Shown here: piece by piece, positions 15,134 to 24,079 of the stretch
How the letters are laid out: each line of letters begins with the position of its first letter
Numbering within the stretch: the stretch's first letter is position 1
Assembly: GCF_016745255.1 (NCBI RefSeq)
Contig: NZ_JADOEQ010000023.1
Span: 1 to 54,235, forward strand
Length of the DNA: 54,235 nt
Reading direction: 5' to 3'
Source: Enterococcus sp. BWR-S5
GTDB lineage: Bacteria; Bacillota; Bacilli; Lactobacillales; Enterococcaceae
Made by a program: the position numbers and the translations under genes
The notes under the pieces: generated by a model
What the model was told of the DNA's origin: nothing
The model's input: the letters and a program-made list of their open reading frames with translations, nothing else
Databases searched by the model: none

Positions 15134-15997
15134 ATGGCTTTATTCAAAAAGAAAAACTACATTCGTATCAATCCGAATCGTGATGCTCATTCTGATACTA
15201 AAAAGCCTGCTGTTCCAGATAACATGTGGGCAAAATGCCCGAGCTGTAAGCAGACCCTTTATACAAAGGATATGGGACCTGAAAAGACTTGTCCTTATTG
15301 CGGCTACAGCTTTAGGATTAATGCTTGGGAAAGGCTGTCCTTAACAGTTGATGAAAAAAGCTTTTCTGAATGGGATACTGACGTTGAGACGAACGATCCA
15401 TTGAATTTCCCAGATTATCCGGCGAAAATTAAGACGATGCAGGAGAAAACAGCTCTTCACGAAGCAGTATTGACCGGTCAGGCAGTGATTGGCGGTGTGC
15501 CGGTAGCTATTGGTGTGATGGATGCAAATTTCATCATGGGAAGTATGGGAACGGTTGTCGGTGAAAAAATCACTCGATTGTTTGAACGTGCCTTGAAGGA
15601 ACAGTTTCCGGTGATTATCTTTACAGCTTCCGGTGGCGCACGTATGCAGGAAGGAATTATGTCATTGATGCAGATGGCGAAAATTTCAGCTGCATTAAAA
15701 CGGCATAGTAATGCTGGTTTGTTGTATATTACAGTCTTAACTGATCCAACAACTGGTGGTGTGACTGCCAGCTTTGCAATGGATGGTGACATTATTTTGG
15801 CGGAGCCGCAGAGCTTGATTGGCTTTGCAGGAAGACGAGTGATTGAACAGACAATCAGACAAGAGCTGCCTGAGGATTTCCAGAAAGCAGAGTTTTTACT
15901 AAGCCATGGCTTTGTAGATAAAATTGTACCTAGAAACCAACTAAAGGACACGTTAGCAACGATTCTTAAAATGCATACAATGGAGGGATGGTCGTAG
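15134..15997 (+). CDS. accD: Acetyl-CoA carboxylase carboxyltransferase subunit beta (AccD)
   Basis: 287 residues. An N-terminal four-cysteine zinc ribbon (Cys35, Cys38, Cys53, Cys56) precedes the crotonase-like carboxyltransferase domain with [20 protein letters not shown] and [15 protein letters not shown]. With AccA it transfers the carboxyl group from biotin to acetyl-CoA, making malonyl-CoA. In E. coli the zinc ribbon also lets carboxyltransferase bind its own mRNA, which is of interest given the RNA array just upstream. The RBS AAGGAG is seven bases from the ATG. Confidence 0.96.
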   Translation: MALFKKKNYIRINPNRDAHSDTKKPAVPDNMWAKCPSCKQTLYTKDMGPEKTCPYCGYSFRINAWERLSLTVDEKSFSEWDTDVETNDPLNFPDYPAKIKTMQEKTALHEAVLTGQAVIGGVPVAIGVMDANFIMGSMGTVVGEKITRLFERALKEQFPVIIFTASGGARMQEGIMSLMQMAKISAALKRHSNAGLLYITVLTDPTTGGVTASFAMDGDIILAEPQSLIGFAGRRVIEQTIRQELPEDFQKAEFLLSHGFVDKIVPRNQLKDTLATILKMHTMEGWS

Positions 15998-15999
15998 TG

Positions 16000-16785
16000 A
16001 TGGAAAAAACAGCAAATGATATCGTCACGCTTGCCCGATCGCAGGACCGCTTTACTTCATTGGAGTATATCGATGCTATTTTTGATGATTTTATTGAGTT
16101 TCATGGGGATCGTTACTTTGGTGATGATTTAGCAATTGTTGGCGGTATTGCTACCTTGGCCAGCAAGCCAGTTACTGTTGTTGGTATTCAAAAAGGGCGA
16201 AATCTTCCAGAGAATATTGATCGTAATTTTGGAGCACCCCATCCGGAAGGCTATCGTAAAGCGTTACGCTTAATGAAACAGGCTGAAAAATTCAATCGTC
16301 CGGTCATCACTTTTATCAATACTGCCGGCGCATATTGCGGAATTGGCGCGGAGGAACGTGGTGAAGGAGAAGCGATTGCCAAAAATCTGATAGAGATGTC
16401 TGATTTGAAGGTACCAATCCTTTCTATCATCATTGGTGAAGGCGGTAGTGGCGGCGCATTGGCACTTGCTGTAGCAGATGAAGTGTGGATGTTGGAGCAC
16501 ACCATTTATGCGATTTTATCTCCTGAAGGGTTTGCTTCGATTTTGTGGAAAGATGGCAGTCGAGCGAAAGAAGCGGCAGAGCTGATGAAAATCACAGCAA
16601 AAGAGCTGAAAGAGCTGACAGTTATTGATCGCATCATACCGGAAGAGGTAAATGGCGAAGCGCTGGAACAGCCGAAAATTAATCGAATGATTCAAAAGGC
16701 GTTGATTAGTAAATTGACAGAATTATCTGCGTTATCCAAAAGTCAGCTAATAGAAAATCGCTATCAGCGATTTAGAAAATTTTAA
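16000..16785 (+). CDS. accA: Acetyl-CoA carboxylase carboxyltransferase subunit alpha (AccA)
   Basis: About 261 residues, the short form usual in Lactobacillales. [32 protein letters not shown] and [20 protein letters not shown] are conserved acyl-CoA and carboxybiotin-site stretches. The frame is open from 15988, with possible starts ATG 15988, GTG 15997 and ATG 16000. GGAGGG at 15982-15987 favours one of the last two, and either leaves the start touching the accD stop, which suggests translational coupling. Last gene of the operon. Confidence 0.94.
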   Translation: MEKTANDIVTLARSQDRFTSLEYIDAIFDDFIEFHGDRYFGDDLAIVGGIATLASKPVTVVGIQKGRNLPENIDRNFGAPHPEGYRKALRLMKQAEKFNRPVITFINTAGAYCGIGAEERGEGEAIAKNLIEMSDLKVPILSIIIGEGGSGGALALAVADEVWMLEHTIYAILSPEGFASILWKDGSRAKEAAELMKITAKELKELTVIDRIIPEEVNGEALEQPKINRMIQKALISKLTELSALSKSQLIENRYQRFRKF

Positions 16786-16812
16786 TTGTGTATATCCTGC
16801 ACTTATCATAAG

Positions 16813-16849
16813 AAGAAGCCCGAGCATTTTGTTAAGGCTTCTTTTTTTG
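16813..16849 (+). terminator. Terminator of the fatty acid operon
   Basis: Stem AAGAAGCC / GGCTTCTT (16813-16820 with 16836-16843) followed by seven T. No other strong terminator was seen between fabT and here. Confidence 0.85.
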
Positions 16850-16940
16850 TATAAAAAAATAGATAAATATGTATTTAGACGTTAATCGTGCATAAAATTT
16901 CATAAAATAGATAAAAATGGATGATTTTTCATTTTCGTTG

Positions 16941-16949
16941 TGTTATGAT
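16941..16949 (+). promoter_or_regulatory. Putative extended -10 promoter of the amino acid transporter
   Basis: TGT-TATGAT, 153 bases before the first gene, leaving a leader of roughly 145 bases that contains the hairpin at 16992-17033. No convincing -35. Confidence 0.4.
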
Positions 16950-16991
16950 AAGAACACTTAAGAAAGGCAATCTTTTATTCTTTACGAGGGG

Positions 16992-17033
16992 ATGTCTGAA
17001 AACGATTGGGCATCTGAATGTTTTCAGATACAT
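16992..17033 (+). promoter_or_regulatory. Leader hairpin upstream of the amino acid ABC transporter
   Basis: CTGAAAAC / GTTTTCAG (16996-17003 with 17020-17027) is extended by ATGT/ACAT across a two-base bulge. There is no U-run, so it is not an ordinary terminator. It does not show T-box or other riboswitch motifs I know. Confidence 0.5.
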
Positions 17034-17101
17034 TCTAAAGAAGTCGGGATGAGTAAAAAGATAACTTGCTGAATATCAGCTATAAAGAAGGGGTTAGTCA
17101 T

Positions 17102-17938
17102 ATGAAAAAAATGAAGACAGTAATCATCGCAGCATTATCCTTAGTCGTTTTAGCGGCTTGCGGAGGGAACAATGAAACCAAAGATTCCGGCAGCGCCAAA
17201 TCAGAAAGCGCATTGGATGCAATCAAGGAAAAGGGCAAGCTGGTTGTCGGGACATCAGCGGATTTTGCGCCATTTGAGTTCAAAACATTAGTTGATGGAA
17301 AAGATACGATTGTCGGCTCTGATATTGACATGGTCAAAGCAATTGCTGAGAAATTGGGTGTAGAGGTAGAGTTCATGGATATGCAGTTTGATGCAGTATT
17401 GGTTGCTCTTCAGCAAAATAAAGTAGATATTGCTGTATCAGGTATTTCAGCGACTGCCGAACGGAAAAAATCGTTTGATTTCTCTGTCCCTTACTATAAT
17501 CCACCGCAAAAAATTGTGATTAACAAAAAGAATAAAGATACCTTTACATCTATTGAATCATTGAATGGGAAAAAGGTTGGGGCGCAAAAAGGCTCGATTC
17601 AAGAAGGAGTTGTAGAAGCTCAATTGCCGGACTCGCAGAAGGTATCGATTCCACGTGTACCTAATTTGATTGTTGAATTAAATCAGGGATCAATTGATGC
17701 ATTGGTTCTTGAAGAAACGATTGCAGAATCATATCTAAGTCAGAATTCAGATTTGATGATTGCAGATATAGAGTTAATATCTAGCGAAGATGAAGCGTTT
17801 GCGATTGCCTTGCCAAAAGGTCAAGATGACTTGAAAAAAGAAATCGACAGCATTTTACAAGAGATGATTGATGATGGCTCAATTGATCAGTATGTACAAG
17901 ATGCAATGACTTTGGCTGATAAGAATACAGAAGAATAA
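17102..17938 (+). CDS. Amino acid ABC transporter substrate-binding lipoprotein
   Basis: 278 residues from the ATG at 17102, chosen because GAAGGGG lies upstream and a lipoprotein signal begins there. MKKMKTVIIAALSLVVLAAC ends in lipobox cysteine Cys20. The mature part has the type-3 extracellular solute-binding pattern of polar amino acid binders: GTSADFAPFEF, GSDIDMVKAIAEKLGVEVEF and AVSGISATAERKKSFDFSVP. An upstream in-frame ATG (17066) would hide the signal peptide. First of three genes for a complete importer; the substrate (glutamine, arginine, histidine or similar) cannot be told. Confidence 0.93.
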   Translation: MKKMKTVIIAALSLVVLAACGGNNETKDSGSAKSESALDAIKEKGKLVVGTSADFAPFEFKTLVDGKDTIVGSDIDMVKAIAEKLGVEVEFMDMQFDAVLVALQQNKVDIAVSGISATAERKKSFDFSVPYYNPPQKIVINKKNKDTFTSIESLNGKKVGAQKGSIQEGVVEAQLPDSQKVSIPRVPNLIVELNQGSIDALVLEETIAESYLSQNSDLMIADIELISSEDEAFAIALPKGQDDLKKEIDSILQEMIDDGSIDQYVQDAMTLADKNTEE

Positions 17939-17953
17939 GTTGGAGGTCAGCAC

Positions 17954-18643
17954 ATGAATTTTTCTTTTTTAGGAACCTATAGTCAATATTTTATTTCCGG
18001 AGCTGGTGTAACAGTCATTATCTCCTTGGTTACGGTATTTTTCGGCACGTTACTAGGTGTGCTGATTGCCTTGCTAAAGCTTTCCAAGGTAGCTCCTTTA
18101 CGTTGGATTGCGAATGTGTACATCGAGATATTTCGTGGTACACCGATGCTGATTCAAGTGCTGATTGGATTTGGTCTGTTGCAGAATCTTTTTCCATCCT
18201 TCAACGTCCCTGTAGGAATTTTGACCATTGATGTAGGACGTTTAGTCCCCGGTATGATTGTCTTATCTTTAAATTCCGGAGCTTATGTTGCTGAAATTGT
18301 TCGGGCAGGAATCACTGCAGTCAATTATGGACAGACAGAAGCGGCACACTCACTGGGTCTGCGCCCAATACAGGCGATGAGATATGTTATTTTACCGCAG
18401 GCATTACGCAATATTTTGCCGGCGTTGGGTAACGAATTCATTATCCTGATTAAGGATTCTTCTCTGCTGTCGATTATCGGAATCAATGAGCTGCTAAGCA
18501 GTGCACAGACAGTGATTTCCAGCACCTATATCCCGCTGGAGCCTTATTATATCGCTGCAGCTATCTATTTTGTCATGACATTCTTGACATCCAGAGCACT
18601 GGCAGCATTTGAGAAAAAATTAGGAAAAGGATACCATCGATAG
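17954..18643 (+). CDS. Amino acid ABC transporter permease (HisM/GlnP type)
   Basis: 229 residues with about five hydrophobic segments. The EAA loop that contacts the ATPase, [20 protein letters not shown] (about 133-152), is well conserved, and [13 protein letters not shown] (about 58-70) is the usual start of the permease core. It is 15 bases after the binding protein gene, with TTGGAGG as RBS. It probably acts as a homodimer. Confidence 0.93.
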   Translation: MNFSFLGTYSQYFISGAGVTVIISLVTVFFGTLLGVLIALLKLSKVAPLRWIANVYIEIFRGTPMLIQVLIGFGLLQNLFPSFNVPVGILTIDVGRLVPGMIVLSLNSGAYVAEIVRAGITAVNYGQTEAAHSLGLRPIQAMRYVILPQALRNILPALGNEFIILIKDSSLLSIIGINELLSSAQTVISSTYIPLEPYYIAAAIYFVMTFLTSRALAAFEKKLGKGYHR

Positions 18644-18653
18644 GAGAGAAACT

Positions 18654-19388
18654 ATGGAAAAAGCAATCATCGATATTCAACATTTGTATAAAGCTTTCGG
18701 GGATGTTCAGGTTTTGAAGGACATAGACTATCAAGTGCAGCAAGGGGAGGTAGCCGTTATTATTGGGCCTTCCGGTTCAGGAAAAAGTACCTTTCTTCGC
18801 TGCTTGAATCTTCTTGAAACACCAACATCAGGAAAAATCTTTTTTGAAGGAACTGATATCACCGATAAAAAAAATGATATTTTCAAAATGAGAGAAAAGA
18901 TGGGGATGGTCTTTCAACAATTCAATTTGTTTCCTAATATGACGGTCATGGAAAATCTGGTGCTGTCACCCACTAAAGTAAAAAAGATGACAAAGGAAGT
19001 AGCGGAAGAAGTTGCTTGGCAATTATTGAAGAAGGTTGGTCTTGAAGAAAAAGCTTCAGACTACCCGCAATCGTTATCCGGTGGTCAGCAGCAGAGAATT
19101 GCGATTGCCAGAGCACTGGCAATGGAGCCGGATATTATGCTGTTCGATGAGCCGACATCAGCCTTGGACCCTGAAATGGTGGGTGAAGTCTTGCATGTAA
19201 TGAAAGAGCTGGTTGATGAAGGGATGACCATGGTCGTTGTGACACATGAGATGGGCTTTGCCAAAGAAGTAGGAGATACCATCTTATTTATGGATGGTGG
19301 AAAAATCGTCGAGCAGGGACCGCCTGAGCAGATTTTCGATCAACCTAGAAGTGAGCGAACAATTGATTTTCTCAGCAAAGTACTCTGA
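18654..19388 (+). CDS. Amino acid ABC transporter ATP-binding protein (GlnQ type)
   Basis: A 244-residue ABC ATPase. Walker A is GPSGSGKST (38-46), signature LSGGQQQR, Walker [13 protein letters not shown] and switch histidine in VVVTHEM. The pattern [18 protein letters not shown] is typical of polar amino acid importers. RBS GGAGAGAAA. It closes the three-gene operon; a GGGACA-type terminator follows. Confidence 0.95.
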   Translation: MEKAIIDIQHLYKAFGDVQVLKDIDYQVQQGEVAVIIGPSGSGKSTFLRCLNLLETPTSGKIFFEGTDITDKKNDIFKMREKMGMVFQQFNLFPNMTVMENLVLSPTKVKKMTKEVAEEVAWQLLKKVGLEEKASDYPQSLSGGQQQRIAIARALAMEPDIMLFDEPTSALDPEMVGEVLHVMKELVDEGMTMVVVTHEMGFAKEVGDTILFMDGGKIVEQGPPEQIFDQPRSERTIDFLSKVL

Positions 19389-19473
19389 AAATTGATTCTT
19401 ATCAGACATAGCAACGAATCATCAGCATTTATAGAAATTTTTGCTGAAATGCAGTATAATACTACAGAAGAGG

Positions 19474-19523
19474 TCGGGACAAAAGTCATGAAGCTTCATA
19501 GAAGCAGACTTTGTCCCGCTATT
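19474..19523 (+). terminator. GGGACA-type terminator after the ABC transporter operon
   Basis: GGGACA-a-AAGTC (19476-19487) pairs with GACTT-TGTCCC (19507-19517); the loop contains ATGAAGCTTCAT, itself palindromic. The T-run is weak. The arm resembles the outer arm of the element at 7346-7569. Confidence 0.65.
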
Positions 19524-19654
19524 TGTTCACTTTTTCAGAGGTTTATTTGAGCTGAACAAAATTTTTTATGTACATATTATGAATCTTATAGAACAGCTAA
19601 TCTACTGTAAGATAGCACTATTTATAGGATTTATATAAGATGAGAGGAGTTCCC

Positions 19655-20182
19655 ATGTTTTCAAAATTTAAACCGACTTGGATGGTCGATGCCATTTACA
19701 AAGTGACGCCCGCGCAGCTTCATGCGTTGGGAATTAAAGCCGTGTTAACTGACTTGGATAATACATTGATTGCCTGGAATAATCCAGATGGAACAGAAGA
19801 ATTACTAGTATGGATAGAAGAAATGAGAAATGCAGGATTTCCTGTAATTGTCGTTTCCAATAACAAAGACAGCCGTATCAAGCGAGCAGTAGAAAACTTT
19901 GAGCTGGACTATGTTGCCAGAGCGATGAAGCCTCTGACAAAGGGATTTAAGGAAGCGCAGGAGAAGCTTGGGTTGAAGCCTGAGGAATTGGTGATGGTCG
20001 GAGATCAGATTATGACTGATATTCGTGGCGCAAATGCTGCGGGAATCAGAAATATCTTGGTTCGGCCAATTGTTGATACAGATGGTTGGAATACGCGAAT
20101 TAATCGCTTTTTTGAACGAATCATTATGAAGCATTTAGCGAAGAAGCATCCTGAGATGACATGGAAAGGCGGAATAGAATGA
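19655..20182 (+). CDS. yqeG: YqeG-family HAD IIIA phosphatase
   Basis: 175 residues. TDLDNTLIAWN carries the two nucleophile-region aspartates of HAD phosphatases, VIVVSNN is motif II, and VMVGDQIMTDIRGANAAG is the acidic motif. An ATG at 19640 is in frame, but GAGAGGAG five bases before the ATG at 19655 makes that the better start. It heads the conserved ribosome/NAD gene cluster (yqeG-yqeH-yhbY-nadD-yqeK-rsfS-yqeM), here without the aroE often found in it. Substrate unknown. Confidence 0.9.
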   Translation: MFSKFKPTWMVDAIYKVTPAQLHALGIKAVLTDLDNTLIAWNNPDGTEELLVWIEEMRNAGFPVIVVSNNKDSRIKRAVENFELDYVARAMKPLTKGFKEAQEKLGLKPEELVMVGDQIMTDIRGANAAGIRNILVRPIVDTDGWNTRINRFFERIIMKHLAKKHPEMTWKGGIE

Positions 20183-21288
20183 GTGAATCAGTTCACTGTA
20201 TAGGCTGTGGCGCAGAGATCCAGACAGAAAGACCGAATGAGCTGGGATATACCCCGCAAGCAGCATTCGATAAAGGAATGGAGACGGGGGAAGTCTATTG
20301 CCAACGCTGTTTTCGTCTAAGACACTACAATGACATTCAAGATGTCCATTTGACGGATGATGATTTTTTGCGTCTGCTTAATGAGTTGGGACGAGAAGAT
20401 GCATTGATTGTTAATGTAGTGGATATTTTTGATTTTAATGGCTCTTTGATACCGGGCCTGCACCGATTTATCGGAAATAATCCTGTTCTTTTAGTAGGGA
20501 ACAAAAAGGACATCTTGCCTAAATCATTGAAAAAGGGCAAGCTGATCCAATGGATGAAGGAGCGTGCGTACGAACAGGGATTACGTCCGTTGGATGTATT
20601 ACTGACCAGTGCAAAGAAGCCTCATGAGATGGATGAGCTCCTTACAGCAATTGAAGAACATCGTGATGGTCGTGATGTATATGTTGTTGGTGTGACGAAT
20701 GTAGGGAAATCAACCCTGATTAATCAAATCATCAAGAATACTGCGGGGGTGAAGGATTTAATCACAACCTCTCAATTTCCGGGGACGACATTAGATAAGA
20801 TAGAGATTCCTTTAGATGATGGGCATTTCTTAATTGACACGCCTGGAATTATCCATCGACACCAAATGGCTCATTATCTGGGGAAGAAGGATTTGAAACT
20901 GATTGCTCCTCAAAAAGAAATCAAGCCGAAAGTGTATCAGTTAAATCCGGAGCAGACGCTATTTTTGGGCGGTTTGGCACGTTTTGATTTTATTCAGGGA
21001 AAACGCAGCTCATTTATTGCCTATGCGTCGAATGATTTGATGATTCATCGAACAAAGCTGGCGAATGCCGATCAATTTTATGACAAGCATGTGGGCGGAC
21101 TATTGCAGCCGCCAAGACCAGATGAAGTTGCTGATTTTCCGGAGCTGGTGCGGTTTGAATTTTCTGTAAAGGAAAAGACGGATATCGTTTTTGCCGGCTT
21201 AGGCTGGATTACGGTCCAGGAGCCTTGTGTAGTGGCCGGATGGGCGCCAAAGGGTGTCGAAGTTGTCAGAAGAAAAGCGTTGATATAA
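20179..21288 (+). CDS. yqeH: Ribosome biogenesis GTPase YqeH
   Basis: 369 residues. The N-terminal zinc finger has Cys7, Cys10, Cys41 and Cys44. The GTPase motifs occur in circularly permuted order: G4 (NKKD) first, then G1 (GVTNVGKST), then G3 (DTPG). Such proteins act in 30S assembly. The start ATG overlaps the yqeG stop (ATGA), with AAAGGCGGA upstream, which indicates translational coupling. Confidence 0.94.
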   Translation: MSESVHCIGCGAEIQTERPNELGYTPQAAFDKGMETGEVYCQRCFRLRHYNDIQDVHLTDDDFLRLLNELGREDALIVNVVDIFDFNGSLIPGLHRFIGNNPVLLVGNKKDILPKSLKKGKLIQWMKERAYEQGLRPLDVLLTSAKKPHEMDELLTAIEEHRDGRDVYVVGVTNVGKSTLINQIIKNTAGVKDLITTSQFPGTTLDKIEIPLDDGHFLIDTPGIIHRHQMAHYLGKKDLKLIAPQKEIKPKVYQLNPEQTLFLGGLARFDFIQGKRSSFIAYASNDLMIHRTKLANADQFYDKHVGGLLQPPRPDEVADFPELVRFEFSVKEKTDIVFAGLGWITVQEPCVVAGWAPKGVEVVRRKALI

Positions 21289-21310
21289 ACAGATAGAGAG
21301 AAGGATTTTT

Positions 21311-21622
21311 GTGGAGCTAAGAGGAAAGCAAAAGCGTTATTTAAGAAGTCAGGCGCACCATCTGCATCCAATTTTTCAGATTGGTAAAGGTGGTTTGAAT
21401 GAAGAGATGATGATTCAGGTCAGCGAAGCGTTGGAAAAACGTGAGTTGATTAAAGTGAGTCTATTACAGAACACTGATGAAGTCGCTGAAGATGTAGCAG
21501 CTGTAATCGAGAAAAAGACTGGTTGTACAGTTGTTCAAATTATCGGTCGAGTGTTGGTATTATTTAAACCCTCATCTAAAGAGAAGTATCAAAAATTTTC
21601 TAAAGAGGTTAAATCAATTTAG
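21311..21622 (+). CDS. yhbY: YhbY-family ribosome assembly RNA-binding protein
   Basis: A 103-residue CRM-domain protein. LRGKQKRYLRSQAHHLHPIF at the N-terminus and IGKGGLNEEM (the KH-like GxxG loop) are diagnostic. It begins with GTG after AGAAGG. Members bind pre-50S rRNA in E. coli; the gene sits between yqeH and nadD as in Bacillus. Confidence 0.93.
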   Translation: MELRGKQKRYLRSQAHHLHPIFQIGKGGLNEEMMIQVSEALEKRELIKVSLLQNTDEVAEDVAAVIEKKTGCTVVQIIGRVLVLFKPSSKEKYQKFSKEVKSI

Positions 21623-21645
21623 CATAGTATTGGAGGAATCAATCG

Positions 21646-22293
21646 ATGAAGGCAGCAGCCAGTGCGATAAGAGGAACTCAAACAATTGTTAAGGAAGAAC
21701 TGCAGCTTTTTCAAAAGCGCAAGCAGGTAGGGATACTAGGCGGTAATTTTAATCCGGTACATCTGACACATTTAGTCATTGCTGAACAAGTACATCAGCA
21801 ATTGGGGCTAGACAAAGTCTATTTGATGCCGTCTTATTTACCTCCCCATGTGGACGAAAAGAAAACCATTGATAGTGAGCATCGCTTAGCCATGCTGCAA
21901 TTGGCTGTTGAAGGCAATCCTCACTTGGATGTAGAACCAATCGAGCTGATACGTAAGGGGAAAAGCTATACATACGATACGATGAAGGCGCTGATTCAAA
22001 ATAATCCTGATACAGATTATTATTTTATTATTGGCGGCGACATGGTAGAGTATCTACCAAAATGGTACAAAATTGATGAATTGATTCATATGACCAGTTT
22101 CGTTGGAACTCGTCGTCCCAATTATGGCATAGAAACACCGTATCCGATTATTTGGGTTGATACGCCGCAAATGGATATCAGCTCCACTATGATACGGGAA
22201 AAAATTCAAAATAACTGTTCCATCCGCTACCTTCTTCCGGATAATGTGATAAACTATATTTACGAGAAGGGACTGTATGCAGATGGAATTTAG
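21646..22293 (+). CDS. nadD: Nicotinate-nucleotide adenylyltransferase (NadD)
   Basis: 215 residues. GILGGNFNPVHLTHLVIAEQ is the nucleotidyltransferase HxGH-type region (here HLTH), and DISSTMIREKI is the C-terminal ISSTxIR motif. It makes deamido-NAD from nicotinate mononucleotide and ATP. The first 28 or so residues precede the core domain and look like an enterococcal extension; the ATG at 21646 is supported by TGGAGGAA. The end overlaps yqeK by 17 bases. Confidence 0.94.
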   Translation: MKAAASAIRGTQTIVKEELQLFQKRKQVGILGGNFNPVHLTHLVIAEQVHQQLGLDKVYLMPSYLPPHVDEKKTIDSEHRLAMLQLAVEGNPHLDVEPIELIRKGKSYTYDTMKALIQNNPDTDYYFIIGGDMVEYLPKWYKIDELIHMTSFVGTRRPNYGIETPYPIIWVDTPQMDISSTMIREKIQNNCSIRYLLPDNVINYIYEKGLYADGI

Positions 22294-22870
22294 CGGAACG
22301 TACACCCCTTTTAAACGGGAAGAGCTGATGCAGCGCGTTCAGATGCAAATAAGTGAGCGACGCTTTATTCATGTCCTCGGTGTGGAGGAAGCAGCTGTTG
22401 CTTTGGCAGCAAAATATGGCTGCTCTCAGGAAAAGGCCAGTATCGCTGCATTAACCCATGATTACGCAAAAGAGCGCTCAGATGATGAGTTTCAATTAAT
22501 CATCAAGAAAGACGGTTATAATCTTGAGCTGTTGGAGTATGGAAATGCAATCTGGCATGGTTTGGTCGGTGCAGATATTGTACAACGCGAATTGGGCATT
22601 GAGGATGAAGAGATTTTGACTGCGATTCGTCTTCATACGACAGGCGCAGCAGCAATGTCTTTGTTGGATAAAATTATCTATGTTGCCGATTATATCGAAC
22701 CCAACCGAACATTTCCCGGAGTTAAGGAAGCCAGAGAATTGGCACTCGTTGATTTGGATGAGGCAGTTGCATATGAAACAAAGCATACCCTGCAGCATCT
22801 CATCAACCAAGAACAAAAAATATACCCAAAAACGATTGAAACCTATAATCGTTGGGTCGTGAACAATTAG
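22277..22870 (+). CDS. yqeK: YqeK-family HD hydrolase
   Basis: 197 residues. The HD motif appears as LTHDYAKE, preceded by the histidine in HVLGVEE, with later metal ligands in IWHGLVGAD and LHTTGAAAM. YqeK enzymes cleave diadenosine tetraphosphate symmetrically. It overlaps nadD, so translation is probably coupled; starts at 22277 and 22283 are both possible. Confidence 0.9.
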   Translation: MQMEFSGTYTPFKREELMQRVQMQISERRFIHVLGVEEAAVALAAKYGCSQEKASIAALTHDYAKERSDDEFQLIIKKDGYNLELLEYGNAIWHGLVGADIVQRELGIEDEEILTAIRLHTTGAAAMSLLDKIIYVADYIEPNRTFPGVKEARELALVDLDEAVAYETKHTLQHLINQEQKIYPKTIETYNRWVVNN

Positions 22871-22885
22871 TAGGAGGGAACTATC

Positions 22886-23239
22886 ATCGATAGTCAGAAA
22901 ATTTTAGAAATCGCTGTGAAGGCAGCTGATTCAAAAAGAGCAGAGGATATTGTTGCACTTGAGGTTCAGGGAATTTCTTTGTTAGCCGATTACTTCATGA
23001 TTTGTCAGGCGAACAGTGAAAGACAAATTAATGCAATTGTAGAAGAAATCCTTGATCAAGAAGAAGAAGCCGGTGTTGAAGTAAAGCGTGTAGAAGGAAA
23101 AGATGGAGGCAAGTGGGTATTGATTGATCTTGGTGATGTGATTGCTCATATTTTCCAAGCGTCAGAGCGTTCATTCTATAACTTGGAGAAGCTTTGGTCA
23201 GATGCACCACTTGTAGATATCCATCAATGGGTCGAATAA
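22886..23239 (+). CDS. rsfS: Ribosomal silencing factor RsfS, apparent AUC start codon
   Basis: 118 residues. The conserved core runs from AVKAADSKRAEDIVALEV through ADYFMICQANSERQ to GKWVLIDLGDVIAHIF and YNLEKLWSDAP. RsfS binds uL14 on the 50S subunit and blocks subunit joining. No ATG, GTG or TTG lies at the proper place. An in-frame stop (TAG 22871-22873) closes the frame upstream, and the strong Shine-Dalgarno TAGGAGGG (22871-22878) is seven bases from ATC at 22886. The first standard codon is GTG at 22916, but it has no RBS and would cut off the first helix. I therefore annotate the ATC start; the tandem ATC at 22883 is the alternative. Confidence 0.8.
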   Translation: MDSQKILEIAVKAADSKRAEDIVALEVQGISLLADYFMICQANSERQINAIVEEILDQEEEAGVEVKRVEGKDGGKWVLIDLGDVIAHIFQASERSFYNLEKLWSDAPLVDIHQWVE

Positions 23240-23240
23240 A

Positions 23241-23978
23241 ATGACGTATAAAACATTTGCGTTTGTCTATGACGAGGTTATGGACGACACATTATATGAA
23301 CAGTGGCTGAACTTCTCAAGAAGACACTTACCCAAACAAACGGAACGGATTCTGGAGCTCGCTTGTGGAACCGGTCGGTTAGCGGTCGATTTTGCTAAAG
23401 CAGGTTACGAAGTCACTGCTCTGGATTTATCAGAGGAAATGTTGGCTATCGCCAGCAAGCGTGCGTTAGAAAAGGAAACTGAGATTCAATTTGTTCAAGG
23501 GGATATGATGGAGCTTTCAGAAGTAGGGCAATACGAGGCCATTACTTGTTTCTCCGATTCTTTATGCTATATGGAGAATCGACGGGATGTTCAACAAGTA
23601 TTTGATGAAGTCTATCAAGCGCTGGAAGACGAAGGAACGTTCATTTTTGACGTTCACTCGATTCATCAAATTGATGACATTTTTCCGGATTACAGCTACC
23701 ATTATCAAACAGAAGAATTTGCTTTTTTATGGGATAGCTATCAAGGAGAAAAGGCACATAGTATTGAACACTTCCTGACTTTTTTTGTGAAGCAGGAAGA
23801 GAATAAAGAGCTGTTTATTCGCAAGGATGAACTCCATAAGGAACGTACCTATTCATTGGAGACTTATCTGATGATGCTGGAGGGCAGCGGCTTTATGAAT
23901 GTTCAAGTGTATGCTGATTTTACCGATGAGCAGCCGAATGAGCAAAGTGCCAGATGGTTCTTTGTTTGTCAAAAGTAA
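23241..23978 (+). CDS. yqeM: Class I SAM-dependent methyltransferase (YqeM type)
   Basis: 245 residues. LELACGTGRLAVDFA is motif I for S-adenosylmethionine, followed by VTALDLSEEMLAIA (motif post I) and VQGDMMELSEVGQYEAITCF. It is the last gene of the rsfS cluster, starting one base after the rsfS stop. The methylated substrate is unknown. Confidence 0.88.
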   Translation: MTYKTFAFVYDEVMDDTLYEQWLNFSRRHLPKQTERILELACGTGRLAVDFAKAGYEVTALDLSEEMLAIASKRALEKETEIQFVQGDMMELSEVGQYEAITCFSDSLCYMENRRDVQQVFDEVYQALEDEGTFIFDVHSIHQIDDIFPDYSYHYQTEEFAFLWDSYQGEKAHSIEHFLTFFVKQEENKELFIRKDELHKERTYSLETYLMMLEGSGFMNVQVYADFTDEQPNEQSARWFFVCQK

Positions 23979-23995
23979 CTTAAGATTAACAAATG

Positions 23996-24039
23996 AAAGC
24001 TGGGAGACGTGTGCGATAATAAACGGCTCTCAGCTTTTT
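23996..24039 (+). terminator. Terminator of the yqeG-yqeM operon
   Basis: An 11-bp stem AAAGCTGGGAG / CTCTCAGCTTT (23996-24006 with 24027-24037) with one G-T pair, then TT. Confidence 0.8.
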
Positions 24040-24079
24040 AGCGATTGAAACGAAAACAAGAAAGTGAGGGGAGAATTGA

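Noticed and set aside
14881-15147. 88-residue minus-strand frame across the accD array
   Set aside because: It is a shadow of the repeat units: internal repeats of the peptide simply mirror the RNA repeat.
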